NCBI GenBank assembly: GCA_036556905.1
Contig: DATBIM010000112.1
Location: 1-64,000 of the forward strand
Source: 40CM-4-69-5 sp036556905
GTDB lineage: Bacteria; Methylomirabilota; Methylomirabilia; Rokubacteriales; CSP1-6
DNA: 64,000 bases
Reading direction: 5' to 3'
The notes beneath the pieces were generated by a model. It was given only the letters and a program-made list of their open reading frames with translations, was not told the DNA's origin and ran no database searches. The position numbers were made by a program, and so were the translations under genes. Positions 45,897 to 53,772 of the stretch are shown here, one piece after another (the stretch's first letter is position 1; every line of letters starts with the position of its first letter).

Positions 45897-47468
45897 ATGG
45901 CTCGCTTGCGCCTGGCCACCAAGATCACGATTCTGATCGTGGTGGTGCTCATCATCGGGTTCGGGGCCTCCACCGTGTGGACGATCCAGCGGGAAGCCGA
46001 GCTCCTCGTTGAGCAGAACAAGGTGGCGGCGCGACGGCTGACCGCGTCCATCGTCGCCAGCATCGAGGGGGCAATGCTCCAGGAGCGCCCCGATGTCACC
46101 CGGACCGTCATCCAGGAGCTCAAGGGATCCTCGCCGGTGGAGGGCCTCTCGATCTATCGCCGCAACGGGGTGGAGGCCTTCACCGACCTGGCGACCCTCG
46201 ACGAAGTGAAGAAAAATGCCGACCTGCCCGGGGACGTCATGGCCAACATCCAGAAGATGGCGCGGGCGCCGGCGGCCCGGGTCAGCGGGCCCCTCTTTCA
46301 ACGGGCCATCGACACGCTGCGGCCCCAGGAGTCGGTGGACGTCCGTGAGGGAGGAATCCCCCTGTTCACCCTGCTGCATCCCATCCTCAACCAGGAGCGG
46401 TGTCAGGGCTGCCACGGCACCGATCATCAGGTACGCGCGGTGGTCCAGGTTGCCTCTTCGATGGCGCCGGTGTTCGCGGAGGTGCGGCGCCACCGCAACC
46501 GCCAGATCCTCATCGCGGCCCTCACCATCGTGGCCGCCGCCGTCGTGTTGACGGTGGCCATGCGGCGGGTCGTGGTGCGTCCCATCGAGGCCCTGGCCAC
46601 GGCGGCCCGCCGGGTGGGGGACGGGGACTTCACGGCCCGGGCCCCCGGCGCCTCCAGCGACGAGCTGGGCCGGCTGGGCGGCGCCTTCAACGACATGACG
46701 ACCCGCCTGGCCCAGGCCTACGGGGAGCTGGCCGGCAAGAACGCCGAGCTGGCGTCCGCGCTGGAGCATCTCCAGGAGTCGCGGCGGCGGCTGGAGCTCC
46801 TCGAGCAGCTCAAGGGCGAGCTCGCGAAATTCGTGCCCGAGTCGGTGAAGAGGTTGCTGGAGCAGAACCCCGACGCCACCGAGCTGGAAAAGCGGAGCGT
46901 CGAGGTCTCCGTGCTGTTCCTGGACATCGCCGGGTACACCAAGCTCTCCGAGCAGCTCGACGCCCGGCGGCTCAACCAGGTGGTGCAACTCTACTTCTCG
47001 AGCTTCCTGGAGATCATCCAGCAGCACCACGGTGACGTCAACGAGACGGCCGGTGATGGGCTCATGGTCATCTTCCAGGCCGACCGGCCCGCCGTGGACC
47101 ACGCCCTCAATGCCACCCGGGCGGCCTTCGCCATCCGGCAGAAGACGGGGACGCTCAACGAGGAGTACGGCGGCGTGTTTCCGCCCATCCAGCTCCACAT
47201 CGGTATCAACAGCGGTGAGGCGCTGGTGGGGGCGACCAAGCTCGGACCGCGGTGGACCTTCACCGCCACCGGCCCTACCACCAACGTCGCGGCGCGTTTT
47301 GCCGGCTCGGCCCAGGCCGGCGAGATCGTCGTGGGCCCGACCACGGCCGAGCGGATCCGGCAGCACTTCGTGCTGGAGAGCCTGGGCGAGCGGACCTTCA
47401 AGAACGTCTCCCAGCCGATCAGCGTCTTCCGTGTGATCCCGCCGGGCGTGTACGAGAAGGTCATGTGA
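45897..47468 (+). CDS. Membrane class III adenylate/guanylate cyclase with periplasmic heme-c motif
   Basis: 523 residues. TM helix about 8-28; a periplasmic domain to about 200 that contains C-Q-G-C-H (Cys169, Cys172, His173), the covalent heme c attachment motif; TM helix about 203-222; HAMP about 222-275; a coiled-coil linker; and a class III cyclase domain about 325-510 with V-L-F-L-D-I-A-G-Y-T, A-G-D-G-L-M-V-I-F and T-G-P-T-T-N-V-A-A-R. It probably converts redox, NO or oxygen sensing into cyclic nucleotide. It follows the HTH-receiver gene. Confidence 0.9.
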   Translation: MARLRLATKITILIVVVLIIGFGASTVWTIQREAELLVEQNKVAARRLTASIVASIEGAMLQERPDVTRTVIQELKGSSPVEGLSIYRRNGVEAFTDLATLDEVKKNADLPGDVMANIQKMARAPAARVSGPLFQRAIDTLRPQESVDVREGGIPLFTLLHPILNQERCQGCHGTDHQVRAVVQVASSMAPVFAEVRRHRNRQILIAALTIVAAAVVLTVAMRRVVVRPIEALATAARRVGDGDFTARAPGASSDELGRLGGAFNDMTTRLAQAYGELAGKNAELASALEHLQESRRRLELLEQLKGELAKFVPESVKRLLEQNPDATELEKRSVEVSVLFLDIAGYTKLSEQLDARRLNQVVQLYFSSFLEIIQQHHGDVNETAGDGLMVIFQADRPAVDHALNATRAAFAIRQKTGTLNEEYGGVFPPIQLHIGINSGEALVGATKLGPRWTFTATGPTTNVAARFAGSAQAGEIVVGPTTAERIRQHFVLESLGERTFKNVSQPISVFRVIPPGVYEKVM

Positions 47469-47493
47469 TGCTTAAGCCCCTCTGACACCAGGA

Positions 47494-48468
47494 GTGCCCG
47501 GCTCGGCTTCCTCCCGGGTCCGCGTGGGCCTGTCCTCGTGGACCGACAGCTCGCTGATCGCGGAGGGCTCGTTCTACCCTCGTCGCGCCATGACGCCCGA
47601 GGCCCGACTTCGCCACTACGCCACGGTCTTCGACGTGGTCGAAGTCAATGCCTCCTACTATGCCGTCCCCGATCCGCGCGCGGTCCTGCGCTGGGTGGAG
47701 CGGACGCCTCCGGGCTTTACCTTCAACGTGAAGGCTTACGCGCTCCTGACCGGCCACCATCCGCGCCCCCAGACCCTGCCGGCCGACCTCCTCCGGCTGC
47801 TTTCCCCGGATGCCCGGCGGACCCGGCGGGGAGAGGTCGATGCCGCGGCCTTCCCGCCGTCGGCCATCGACGAGGCCTTCCGCCTCTTCCGGGCGGCCCT
47901 GGCGCCGCTCGCCGAGGCCGGCAAGCTCGGGTACGTGCTCTTCCAGCTTGCCCCCTGGGTGCGCTACGGGCATCGGTGGCTCGATTATCTGGAGTTGCTG
48001 CCGGAGCGGCTGCCCGGCTGGACGATCGCCGTCGAGTTCCGCGACCGTTCCTGGCTCCCCGAGCACACCGACGAGGTGCTGCGCCTGCTGCGGTCGGCCC
48101 GGCTTGCGTACGTCGTCGTGGACGGGCCCCCCACCGTCAACGCGGTGCCCCGGCTCACGGCCGCGACGGCGCCGACCGCGGTGCTCCGGCTGCACGGTCG
48201 CAACGTGGAGGGCTGGCTCCGCCAGCTTCATGGCGGGGAGCCCACGGTGCAGGAGAAGTACGACTACCTCTATACGGAAGACGAGCTCGTCGCGCTCGTG
48301 CCCGAGATCCAGGCGCTGGCCCGCGAAGCCGAGCAGGTGTTCGTGTCCTTCAACAACAACAACCGCGACTACCCCGTGCGCAACGCGCTGATGATGAAGC
48401 GTCTGCTCGGGCAGCCGGTGGCCGCGCCCCCCGGTCAGCAAGGCTTGCCTCTCGACGGCCCACCCTGA
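47494..48468 (+). CDS. DUF72 (YecE-like) protein
   Basis: A 324-residue TIM-barrel-like protein. It shows the DUF72 pattern: V-G-L-S-S-W-T-D near residue 11, F-Y-P near 28, V-E-V-N-A-S-Y-Y near 52, F-N-V-K-A-Y near 78, A-V-E-F-R-D-R-S-W near 180 and the terminal V-F-V-S-F-N-N-N-N-R-D-Y-P. Function is unknown. The GTG start lies 25 bases after the cyclase stop with only a weak CAGGA before it, so the exact start is uncertain. Confidence 0.85.
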   Translation: MPGSASSRVRVGLSSWTDSSLIAEGSFYPRRAMTPEARLRHYATVFDVVEVNASYYAVPDPRAVLRWVERTPPGFTFNVKAYALLTGHHPRPQTLPADLLRLLSPDARRTRRGEVDAAAFPPSAIDEAFRLFRAALAPLAEAGKLGYVLFQLAPWVRYGHRWLDYLELLPERLPGWTIAVEFRDRSWLPEHTDEVLRLLRSARLAYVVVDGPPTVNAVPRLTAATAPTAVLRLHGRNVEGWLRQLHGGEPTVQEKYDYLYTEDELVALVPEIQALAREAEQVFVSFNNNNRDYPVRNALMMKRLLGQPVAAPPGQQGLPLDGPP

Positions 48469-48474
48469 GATAGT
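48469..48474 (+). promoter_or_regulatory. Imperfect -10 box GATAGT of the D-cysteine desulfhydrase-like gene
   Basis: GATAGT keeps the key A and final T and ends 7 bases before the ATG at 48482, the same spacing as the leaderless set. GGAGG within that spacer is too close to the ATG to be an ideal ribosome site. Confidence 0.35.
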
Positions 48475-48481
48475 GGAGGCG

Positions 48482-49492
48482 ATGCCCACGCTGGCGTCGG
48501 CGATTCCCCGAGTGGAGCTGGCGCTCGGGCCCACGCCCCTCCTCAAGCTCGAGCGCCTCTCCGCGGAGCTCGGTGTCGAGCTGTGGATCAAGCGTGATGA
48601 CCTCACCGGTCTGCTGGAAAGCGGCAACAAGATCCGCAAACTGGAGTTCCTCGTCGGCGAAGCGCTCAGTCAGCGGGCCGACACGCTCATCACCTGCGGG
48701 ACCCTGCAGTCCAACTGCTGTCGGGCGGTCTCGGCGGTGGCGGCCCGGCTCGGTCTGCGCGCCGTGCTTGCCCTCAAGGGCGCACCCCCCGAGGACTACG
48801 ACGGCAACCTCCTCCTCGACCATCTGCTCGGCGCCGAGGTGCACTACTGTGATGATGCCGCCTGGGCGCGCATCGACGAGGTCCTGGCCGATCTTGCCGG
48901 GCAGGTGCGCGCGGGGGGCGGCGTGCCTTACGTCATCCCGGAGAGCGGCGCCACCGTCACCGGCGCCCTCGGCTACCTCGCCTGCGGGCGGGAGCTGGCC
49001 GAGCAGGTGCGCCACGGCGCCCCCGAGTTCGACACGGTGGCGATCACGGCCTTCAGCGGTGGCAGCCAGGCCGGGCTGCTCATGGCCAAGCAGTTGACCG
49101 GCCTGCGCGCCCAGATCGTCTCGATCCCCATCGCCTGGGAGGGGCACCGCGTCCGCGCCTACGTGGAGGATGTGATCCGGCGGGCGCGGCTCCGCTATGG
49201 CCTCGAGGTCGATGTGCCCGAGCGGATCCCCCTGATCGACGGCTATCAGGGTTCCGGACGCGACCAGGTGCCGGCGGAGCAGCTCCAGACCGTCGTGCGT
49301 CTGGCCCGGCGCGAGGGCATCGTCCTCGATCCCGTGTACACGGGCAAGGCGTTCGGCGCGCTGCTCGATGCCCTGCGCCGGGAACGAGGCGCCTTCGGAC
49401 GGCGGGTGTGCTTCATTCATACGGGCGGTATCTTCAGTATCTTTCCGTTCCGCCGGGCCTTGCGCCCGCTCCTCGATCGACGCGACTGGTAG
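48482..49492 (+). CDS. D-cysteine desulfhydrase / ACC deaminase family PLP enzyme
   Basis: A 336-residue fold type II PLP enzyme. The PLP lysine is Lys50 in E-S-G-N-K-I-R-K; the phosphate loop is A-F-S-G-G-S-Q-A-G near residue 195; the conserved L-Q-S-N-C-C segment near 79 replaces the usual L-Q-S-N-H. It may release sulfide, pyruvate and ammonia from D-cysteine, or deaminate aminocyclopropane carboxylate. ATG 48482 is preferred to GTG 48473. Its TAG stop forms the first half of the next gene's TAGAAT box. Confidence 0.85.
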   Translation: MPTLASAIPRVELALGPTPLLKLERLSAELGVELWIKRDDLTGLLESGNKIRKLEFLVGEALSQRADTLITCGTLQSNCCRAVSAVAARLGLRAVLALKGAPPEDYDGNLLLDHLLGAEVHYCDDAAWARIDEVLADLAGQVRAGGGVPYVIPESGATVTGALGYLACGRELAEQVRHGAPEFDTVAITAFSGGSQAGLLMAKQLTGLRAQIVSIPIAWEGHRVRAYVEDVIRRARLRYGLEVDVPERIPLIDGYQGSGRDQVPAEQLQTVVRLARREGIVLDPVYTGKAFGALLDALRRERGAFGRRVCFIHTGGIFSIFPFRRALRPLLDRRDW

Positions 49493-49495
49493 AAT
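49490..49495 (+). promoter_or_regulatory. -10 box TAGAAT of the hydrolase-rhodanese unit
   Basis: TAGAAT ends 9 bases before the ATG at 49505 and begins with the TAG stop of the preceding gene. Confidence 0.4.
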
Positions 49496-49504
49496 CCTCT
49501 TCCT

Positions 49505-50356
49505 ATGCCGGAGTTGCGCCTGCGGGGAGGGGCTCTCGACGGCCTCAGCCTGCATTACCTCGTGCAGGGTCGGGGCCCGGTGGTGGCGCTGGTCCACGGG
49601 CTCGGTGGCTTTGCGGCGTCCTGGGGACCGACCATGGAGGCGCTCTCGGGGCGCGCCACCGTGCTGGCGCTCGATCTGCCTGGCTTCGGACGCTCGGCCA
49701 AGCCTCGCGCCCGCTATGGGCTGGAGCTCTTCGCCTCGGCCCTCGAAGGCTTCCTGGGCGCCCTGGGCGTCGGCCAGGTCGGTCTCGTCGGTCACTCCCT
49801 GGGAGCGTCGATCGCGCTGACCTACGCCCTGACCCATCCCGGCCGCGTCGACCGCCTGGCCTTCGTCGGGGGCCTCGTCCCGGGATTTGCCTACCGGATG
49901 TCGCCCATCTATCGTGCGCTGGCCTTGCCGGGGGTGGGCGAAGCGCTGGCGTTGTGCGGTTGCGCCGCTGTGTATCGGGCGGCCCTGGCGCGATGCTTCC
50001 ATTCCCCGCGGGCCGAGGAGATCGCGTTCCTCGTGAGCTGCGACTACCCGGCGCGCACGGATTGGAGCGCGCGCGCGGCGTACCTGTCCACGGTGCGGGC
50101 CATGCGCGAGGACTACGAAGCGCGGGGTCCGGAGTACCGCCGGGCGCTCCGCGCGTTCCCCACGCCCATGCTCATGATCCACGGCCGGCAGGATCCCGTG
50201 GTGCCGGCCGCCCACTGCCAGGAGATTGGGCGAGACCTGCCTCGCGCTGAGACGAGGTGGGTGGACGCCTGCGGACACTTTCCCCACCTCGAGCATCCCG
50301 AGCCGGTCAACGGCTGGCTCGGCGAGTTCCTGGTGGCCAGACCGGCGGCCCGCTGA
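49505..50356 (+). CDS. Alpha/beta hydrolase
   Basis: A 283-residue alpha/beta hydrolase. Oxyanion region L-V-H-G-L-G-G near residue 30, nucleophile elbow G-H-S-L-G-A near 98, acid Asp in I-H-G-R-Q-D-P near 225 and catalytic His in C-G-H-F-P-H near 259. No lid large enough to name a substrate. First gene of a unit with the rhodanese (starting 11 bases after its stop), enoyl-CoA hydratase and HAD genes. Confidence 0.88.
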   Translation: MPELRLRGGALDGLSLHYLVQGRGPVVALVHGLGGFAASWGPTMEALSGRATVLALDLPGFGRSAKPRARYGLELFASALEGFLGALGVGQVGLVGHSLGASIALTYALTHPGRVDRLAFVGGLVPGFAYRMSPIYRALALPGVGEALALCGCAAVYRAALARCFHSPRAEEIAFLVSCDYPARTDWSARAAYLSTVRAMREDYEARGPEYRRALRAFPTPMLMIHGRQDPVVPAAHCQEIGRDLPRAETRWVDACGHFPHLEHPEPVNGWLGEFLVARPAAR

Positions 50357-50367
50357 AGGAGCACGCG

Positions 50368-50685
50368 CTGGACGAGATCAGCCCGCAGGAGCTCAAGCAG
50401 CAGCTCGACGCCGGCGGGGGGCCGGTGCTCCTCGACGTCCGCCAGGACTGGGAAACCAAGCTCTGTCGTCTCCCGAACGCCGTACACATCCCGATCGAGG
50501 AGCTCGAGTTCCGGGTGGAGGAGCTGAACCCTCAGGACGCGATCGTCGTGTACTGCCACCAGGGCGTGCGCAGCGCCGCCGTGGCCGAGTACCTGCGCCG
50601 CCTGGGCTTTGCGAACGTCCGGAACCTGATGGGCGGGCTCGACTACTGGGCCCGGGCCGTCGATCCGGGGATGCGACGCTATTGA
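50368..50685 (+). CDS. Single-domain rhodanese-like protein, CTG start
   Basis: About 105 residues. The rhodanese fold is complete: L-L-D-V-R-Q-D-W-E near residue 20, H-I-P-I-E-E-L near 36 and the active-site loop V-Y-C-H-Q-G-V-R-S with catalytic Cys near 63. It transfers sulfane sulfur, perhaps linked to the desulfhydrase two genes upstream. No ATG, GTG or TTG exists in frame near the start; CTG 50368 lies six bases after a perfect AAGGAG and gives the standard L/M-D-E-I-S-P-Q-E-L opening, so it is the likely start. Confidence 0.88.
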   Translation: MDEISPQELKQQLDAGGGPVLLDVRQDWETKLCRLPNAVHIPIEELEFRVEELNPQDAIVVYCHQGVRSAAVAEYLRRLGFANVRNLMGGLDYWARAVDPGMRRY

Positions 50686-51461
50686 TGACCGAGGCGCCGG
50701 TCCGCGTCGAGCGGGCGGGCTCGGTGGCGTGGTGCACGCTGGCCCGCCCACCTCTCAACCTTCTCGAGCCCGGGCTGATCCAGGCCCTGGGCGCCGCCTT
50801 TCGCGGACTCGCCGCCGACAGTGAGCTTCGGGCCGTCGTGCTCACGGGCAGCGGGCGTGCCTTCTGCGCCGGGATGGACGTCCACGTCCTCGGCGACCTC
50901 GACCTGCCCCGTGCCCGCCAGCTCATCACCGGGCTCCACACGGCGATCGAGGCCGTCCACCACGCGCCGGTCCCTGTCGTCGCTGCGGTGAACGGCCCTT
51001 GCCTGGGCGCCGGGCTGGAGTTCGCCCTGGCCTGCGACTTCCGCCTCGCCTCCACCGACGCCACCTTCGGCCTGCCCGAAGTCCGCGTGGGCGTGCCCTC
51101 GGTCATCGAGGCGGCGCTCTTGCCCCCGCTGGTCGGCCCGGGACGAGCCGCCGAGCTTCTGCTGACTGGTGAGGCCATCTCCGCCGATCGGGCCCTGGCC
51201 TGGGGCCTCGTCAATCAGGTGGCGGAAGCGTCGGCTCTGCGGCCGGCCGTCGACGCGCTGCTCGCAAAGATCCTGCGTGCCGGCCCGGGAGCGGTCCGGC
51301 TGCAGAAGGGGCTGATGCTGCGCTGGCGCTATTCGGACCTCGACACGGCGATTCGCGCCGGCATCGAGGCCTTCGCGGCGGCCTATGCGACCGGCGAACC
51401 GGCCGAAGGCGCAGCCGCCTTTCTCGCCAAACGGATCCCGAGGTTCGAGGGCCGCGCCTGA
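50685..51461 (+). CDS. Enoyl-CoA hydratase/isomerase family protein
   Basis: A 258-residue crotonase-fold enzyme. The oxyanion hole residues lie in R-A-F-C-A-G-M-D near residue 60 and P-C-L-G-A-G-L-E near 105. Both catalytic glutamates of true hydratases are present (Glu in G-A-G-L-E-F and in G-L-P-E-V), so hydration of an enoyl-CoA is plausible. The loop normally reading G-x-x-P-G-x-G-G is changed to V-P-S-V-I-E-A, so the substrate may be unusual. The ATG overlaps the rhodanese stop (TGATG). Confidence 0.88.
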   Translation: MTEAPVRVERAGSVAWCTLARPPLNLLEPGLIQALGAAFRGLAADSELRAVVLTGSGRAFCAGMDVHVLGDLDLPRARQLITGLHTAIEAVHHAPVPVVAAVNGPCLGAGLEFALACDFRLASTDATFGLPEVRVGVPSVIEAALLPPLVGPGRAAELLLTGEAISADRALAWGLVNQVAEASALRPAVDALLAKILRAGPGAVRLQKGLMLRWRYSDLDTAIRAGIEAFAAAYATGEPAEGAAAFLAKRIPRFEGRA

Positions 51462-52207
51462 CGATCCGGACCGTCACCCTCGACTTCTGGGGAACGCTGC
51501 TCTACGACCTGCCCGCCAGCGATGATCGCTACCGGCGGGTCCGGCTCGACGGCTTTCAGCGCATCCTGACGGCGGTGGGCGCCCCGGTCGCCCGACCCGT
51601 GCTGGAGCGGGCCTACGAGGCCTCGGGTGCGTTCCTGGGGCGTGTGTGGGCGGACAAGCGCGACGTCTCGGCTGAGGAGCACGTGCGCGCCATCCTGAGC
51701 GCGGCCGATCCAACGCTTCCGCGGCGCCTGGCCCGCGCGACCCTGGCGGAACTGCTCGACGCTTACGCGCGCCCGGCGCTGCTGGTGCCGCCGACCGTGG
51801 ACCCGGGCGCGCTCGGCGCGATGGCCGCCCTCCGGGCGCGCGGGCTCACCCTGGCGGTGGTGTCGAACACCATGCGCACGCCGGGCGCGACCCTGCGTCG
51901 GCTACTGGAGCACTTCGGACTGCTGCAGCACTTCGCCCACACCACATTCTCCGACGAGGTGGCGGTTCGCAAGCCGGCGCCCGAGATCTTCTGGCTGACG
52001 CTGCGGGCCGTGGGGGCCGAGGCGGCGAGCGCCGTGCACGTGGGGGACGATCCCGTGCTGGACGTGTGCGGGGCCCGCGCCGCCGGTATGAGGGCGATCC
52101 AGGTGGGTCACCGCCGGTCGCGTCGAGCAGCCGATCCGGAACCGGACGCGATCATCGCCGGGCTGGCCGCGCTGCCCCAGGCGATCGCCGAGCTCGCGCA
52201 GCGCTGA
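51458..52207 (+). CDS. HAD-superfamily hydrolase, CTG start overlapping the upstream stop
   Basis: About 249 residues. Motif I V-T-L-D-F-W-G-T-L-L-Y-D lies only eight codons in, with Trp in place of the common Phe. Motif II is V-V-S-N-T-M, motif III Lys in V-R-K-P-A-P-E-I-F, motif IV H-V-G-D-D-P-V-L-D. It is a phosphatase or dehalogenase of the YjjG/HAD-IA type. The first ATG/GTG/TTG in frame lies after motif I and would destroy it. CTG 51458 overlaps the hydratase TGA as CTGA, matching the ATGA/GTGA/TTGA couplings seen elsewhere. Confidence 0.88.
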   Translation: MTIRTVTLDFWGTLLYDLPASDDRYRRVRLDGFQRILTAVGAPVARPVLERAYEASGAFLGRVWADKRDVSAEEHVRAILSAADPTLPRRLARATLAELLDAYARPALLVPPTVDPGALGAMAALRARGLTLAVVSNTMRTPGATLRRLLEHFGLLQHFAHTTFSDEVAVRKPAPEIFWLTLRAVGAEAASAVHVGDDPVLDVCGARAAGMRAIQVGHRRSRRAADPEPDAIIAGLAALPQAIAELAQR

Positions 52208-52215
52208 CCGGGTAA

Positions 52216-52232
52216 GGGGGGGCCGCGCCCCC
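52216..52232. terminator. GC hairpin between convergent genes
   Basis: Seven G residues and five C residues around a 5-base CCGCG loop form a short, strong stem 9 bases past the HAD stop and 5 bases past the stop of the convergent hypothetical gene. Confidence 0.45.
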
Positions 52233-52236
52233 GGCC

Positions 52237-52584
52237 CTACGCGCTTCTCAGCGCCGCGCTCCGGTGCTGGTAAGACGCCAGCCCGATCTCGTCGAGATAC
52301 CGTCGGATGGGGTCCATGTTGCGCTGCGCGTAGGCCTCCAGAACCACGAACGAGATCCCCCGGTGATACGTTGCTCCTGGCCCGGCGCCGGCCCGCCGCC
52401 CGAGGACCTTGAGCCTGCCATTCCCACGATGTTGCAGCATGACGCCGAACGTCCCGTTCCCCGATAGCCAGTGCTCCGGATCATGCACGGTCACCTCGGT
52501 GACGGCTCCGACCAGCTGCCAGTCCGGCGCGAACTCACCGAGGACACATCGGACCATTCGGTCAGCATCGTGACAAGACACCAT
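52237..52584 (-). CDS. Hypothetical protein, 115 aa
   Basis: I do not recognise the family. The protein is neutral and mixed alpha/beta, with a Cys early (M-V-S-C-H-D-A-D) and a central G-N-G-T-F-G-V-M-L-Q-H strand pair; no signal peptide or membrane helix. The ATG at 52584 has a strong GGGGAGGAG site, which supports it as a real gene over the antisense frame. The stretch 52585-52829 upstream holds only the apt promoter. Confidence 0.55.
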   Translation of the reverse strand: MVSCHDADRMVRCVLGEFAPDWQLVGAVTEVTVHDPEHWLSGNGTFGVMLQHRGNGRLKVLGRRAGAGPGATYHRGISFVVLEAYAQRNMDPIRRYLDEIGLASYQHRSAALRSA

Positions 52585-52792
52585 GAACTCCTCCCCAGCA
52601 GATTGCCTCACGCGACGCGGCGAGGAAGGGGAGCAAAGGAAGTGCCACGCCCACTTACGGGCCACTCTCCAGCAATTCGGCGAGTTGCTCGAGCGTCGAT
52701 CACATGCCTTGTCGGCTGGCTGACACCTGCCTGTCCAGATGTGCCACGGTGGCGATCAGCACTGACACGGCAGCCGCCATTGACACGCCGTC

Positions 52793-52822
52793 TTGCGCAG
52801 CGCGGCATGCCGCCAGTAATAT
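52793..52822 (+). promoter_or_regulatory. Promoter of apt (TTGCGC-18-TAATAT, leaderless type)
   Basis: TAATAT (52817-52822) ends 7 bases before the GTG at 52830; TTGCGC at 52793-52798 is a plausible -35 box 18 bases upstream. A perfect TTGACA at 52780 is too far away to pair with it. Confidence 0.55.
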
Positions 52823-52829
52823 ACGGGCC

Positions 52830-53354
52830 GTGGATGTCGCCGAGCTGCGCGCGAAGATCCGGGACATCAAGGATTTTCCTACCGAGGGCATCCTGTTCAA
52901 GGACATCACCACCCTGCTCAAGGACGCCTCGGCCTTCCGCTACGTCGTCGACCAACTCTCCGAGCTGCACCGCCAAGAGTCGGTCGAGGTGGTGGTGGGT
53001 GTGGAATCCCGCGGTTTCATCTTCGCCGGTGCCGTCGCCCACCAGCTCAAGGCCGGGTTCGTGCCCGTGCGCAAGCTCGGCAAGCTGCCGGGAAAGACGA
53101 TCGAGGTGGAATACGAGCTCGAGTACGGTCGTGACGCGCTGGCCATGCATGCCGACGCCATCCGGCCCGGCCAGCGGGTGCTCGCCGTCGACGACCTGCT
53201 CGCCACTGGCGGAACGATGGCCGCCACCCTGCGGCTCATCGAACAGGTGGGCGCCCACGTGGTTGGCGTGTCATTCCTGATCGAGCTCGCCTTCCTGCAT
53301 GGCCGGGAGAAGCTGAAGAACTATCCCTTGCACTCGCTGATCGTCTATGAGTAG
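52830..53354 (+). CDS. apt: Adenine phosphoribosyltransferase
   Basis: A 174-residue purine salvage enzyme: adenine plus PRPP gives AMP. The PRPP motif is V-L-A-V-D-D-L-L-A-T-G-G-T near residue 120. The N-terminal D-F-P-T-E-G-I-L-F-K-D-I-T and the V-E-S-R-G-F-I-F segment are diagnostic of Apt. Length is normal. The start is GTG, set by the TAATAT box; the frame is open upstream, but that part does not match the family. Confidence 0.95.
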   Translation: MDVAELRAKIRDIKDFPTEGILFKDITTLLKDASAFRYVVDQLSELHRQESVEVVVGVESRGFIFAGAVAHQLKAGFVPVRKLGKLPGKTIEVEYELEYGRDALAMHADAIRPGQRVLAVDDLLATGGTMAATLRLIEQVGAHVVGVSFLIELAFLHGREKLKNYPLHSLIVYE

Positions 53355-53376
53355 CCTCTGTCGAAGGAGGCTGAGA

Positions 53377-53706
53377 ATGATTGGCTGGCGCGTCGTCGCC
53401 ACGCTCGCCGTTGTCGGGGCCGCCGCTGTTCCTGTCGCGGCCGAGGAGGCCAAGACCCCGGTGAGCGCTCCGATGCTGCTGAACATCCTGTCCGCGCCCC
53501 TGGAGCCCCGCGAGGTCGCCTACGACGAGTCGATAAAGGACGAGGGCCCCGCTGCGCCGCAGCGAGGTTTCGTGCTCCAGCCCGACGGGAGTCTGCGTTA
53601 CGGCAGCGAGACTCGGGGGCTGACCGTCACCGTGAAGAATCCCTGCCCCCCGGGCACGGACCACTACGAGCCGCCGCCGCTCCCCGGTCGTCGCCGCAGA
53701 AACTAA
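53377..53706 (+). CDS. Small secreted protein of unknown function
   Basis: 109 residues: signal peptide (M-I-G-W-R-V-V-A-T-L-A then A-V-P-V-A-A), and a mature part of about 85 residues rich in Pro and charged residues, with one Cys in V-K-N-P-C-P-P-G-T-D and a basic end (G-R-R-R-R-N). No domain is recognised. AAGGAGG precedes the ATG by seven bases. It lies 22 bases after apt on the same strand. Confidence 0.6.
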   Translation: MIGWRVVATLAVVGAAAVPVAAEEAKTPVSAPMLLNILSAPLEPREVAYDESIKDEGPAAPQRGFVLQPDGSLRYGSETRGLTVTVKNPCPPGTDHYEPPPLPGRRRRN

Positions 53707-53772
53707 TCACCCGCCGAGCCGAGCACCCGACGCGGCCGGCGCCTGCGGGCCGCGGTCATGCGGAGGACCTCG

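Noticed and set aside
48350..50296. 648-codon open frame on the minus strand
   Set aside because: Antisense to the desulfhydrase-like and hydrolase genes; no domain visible.
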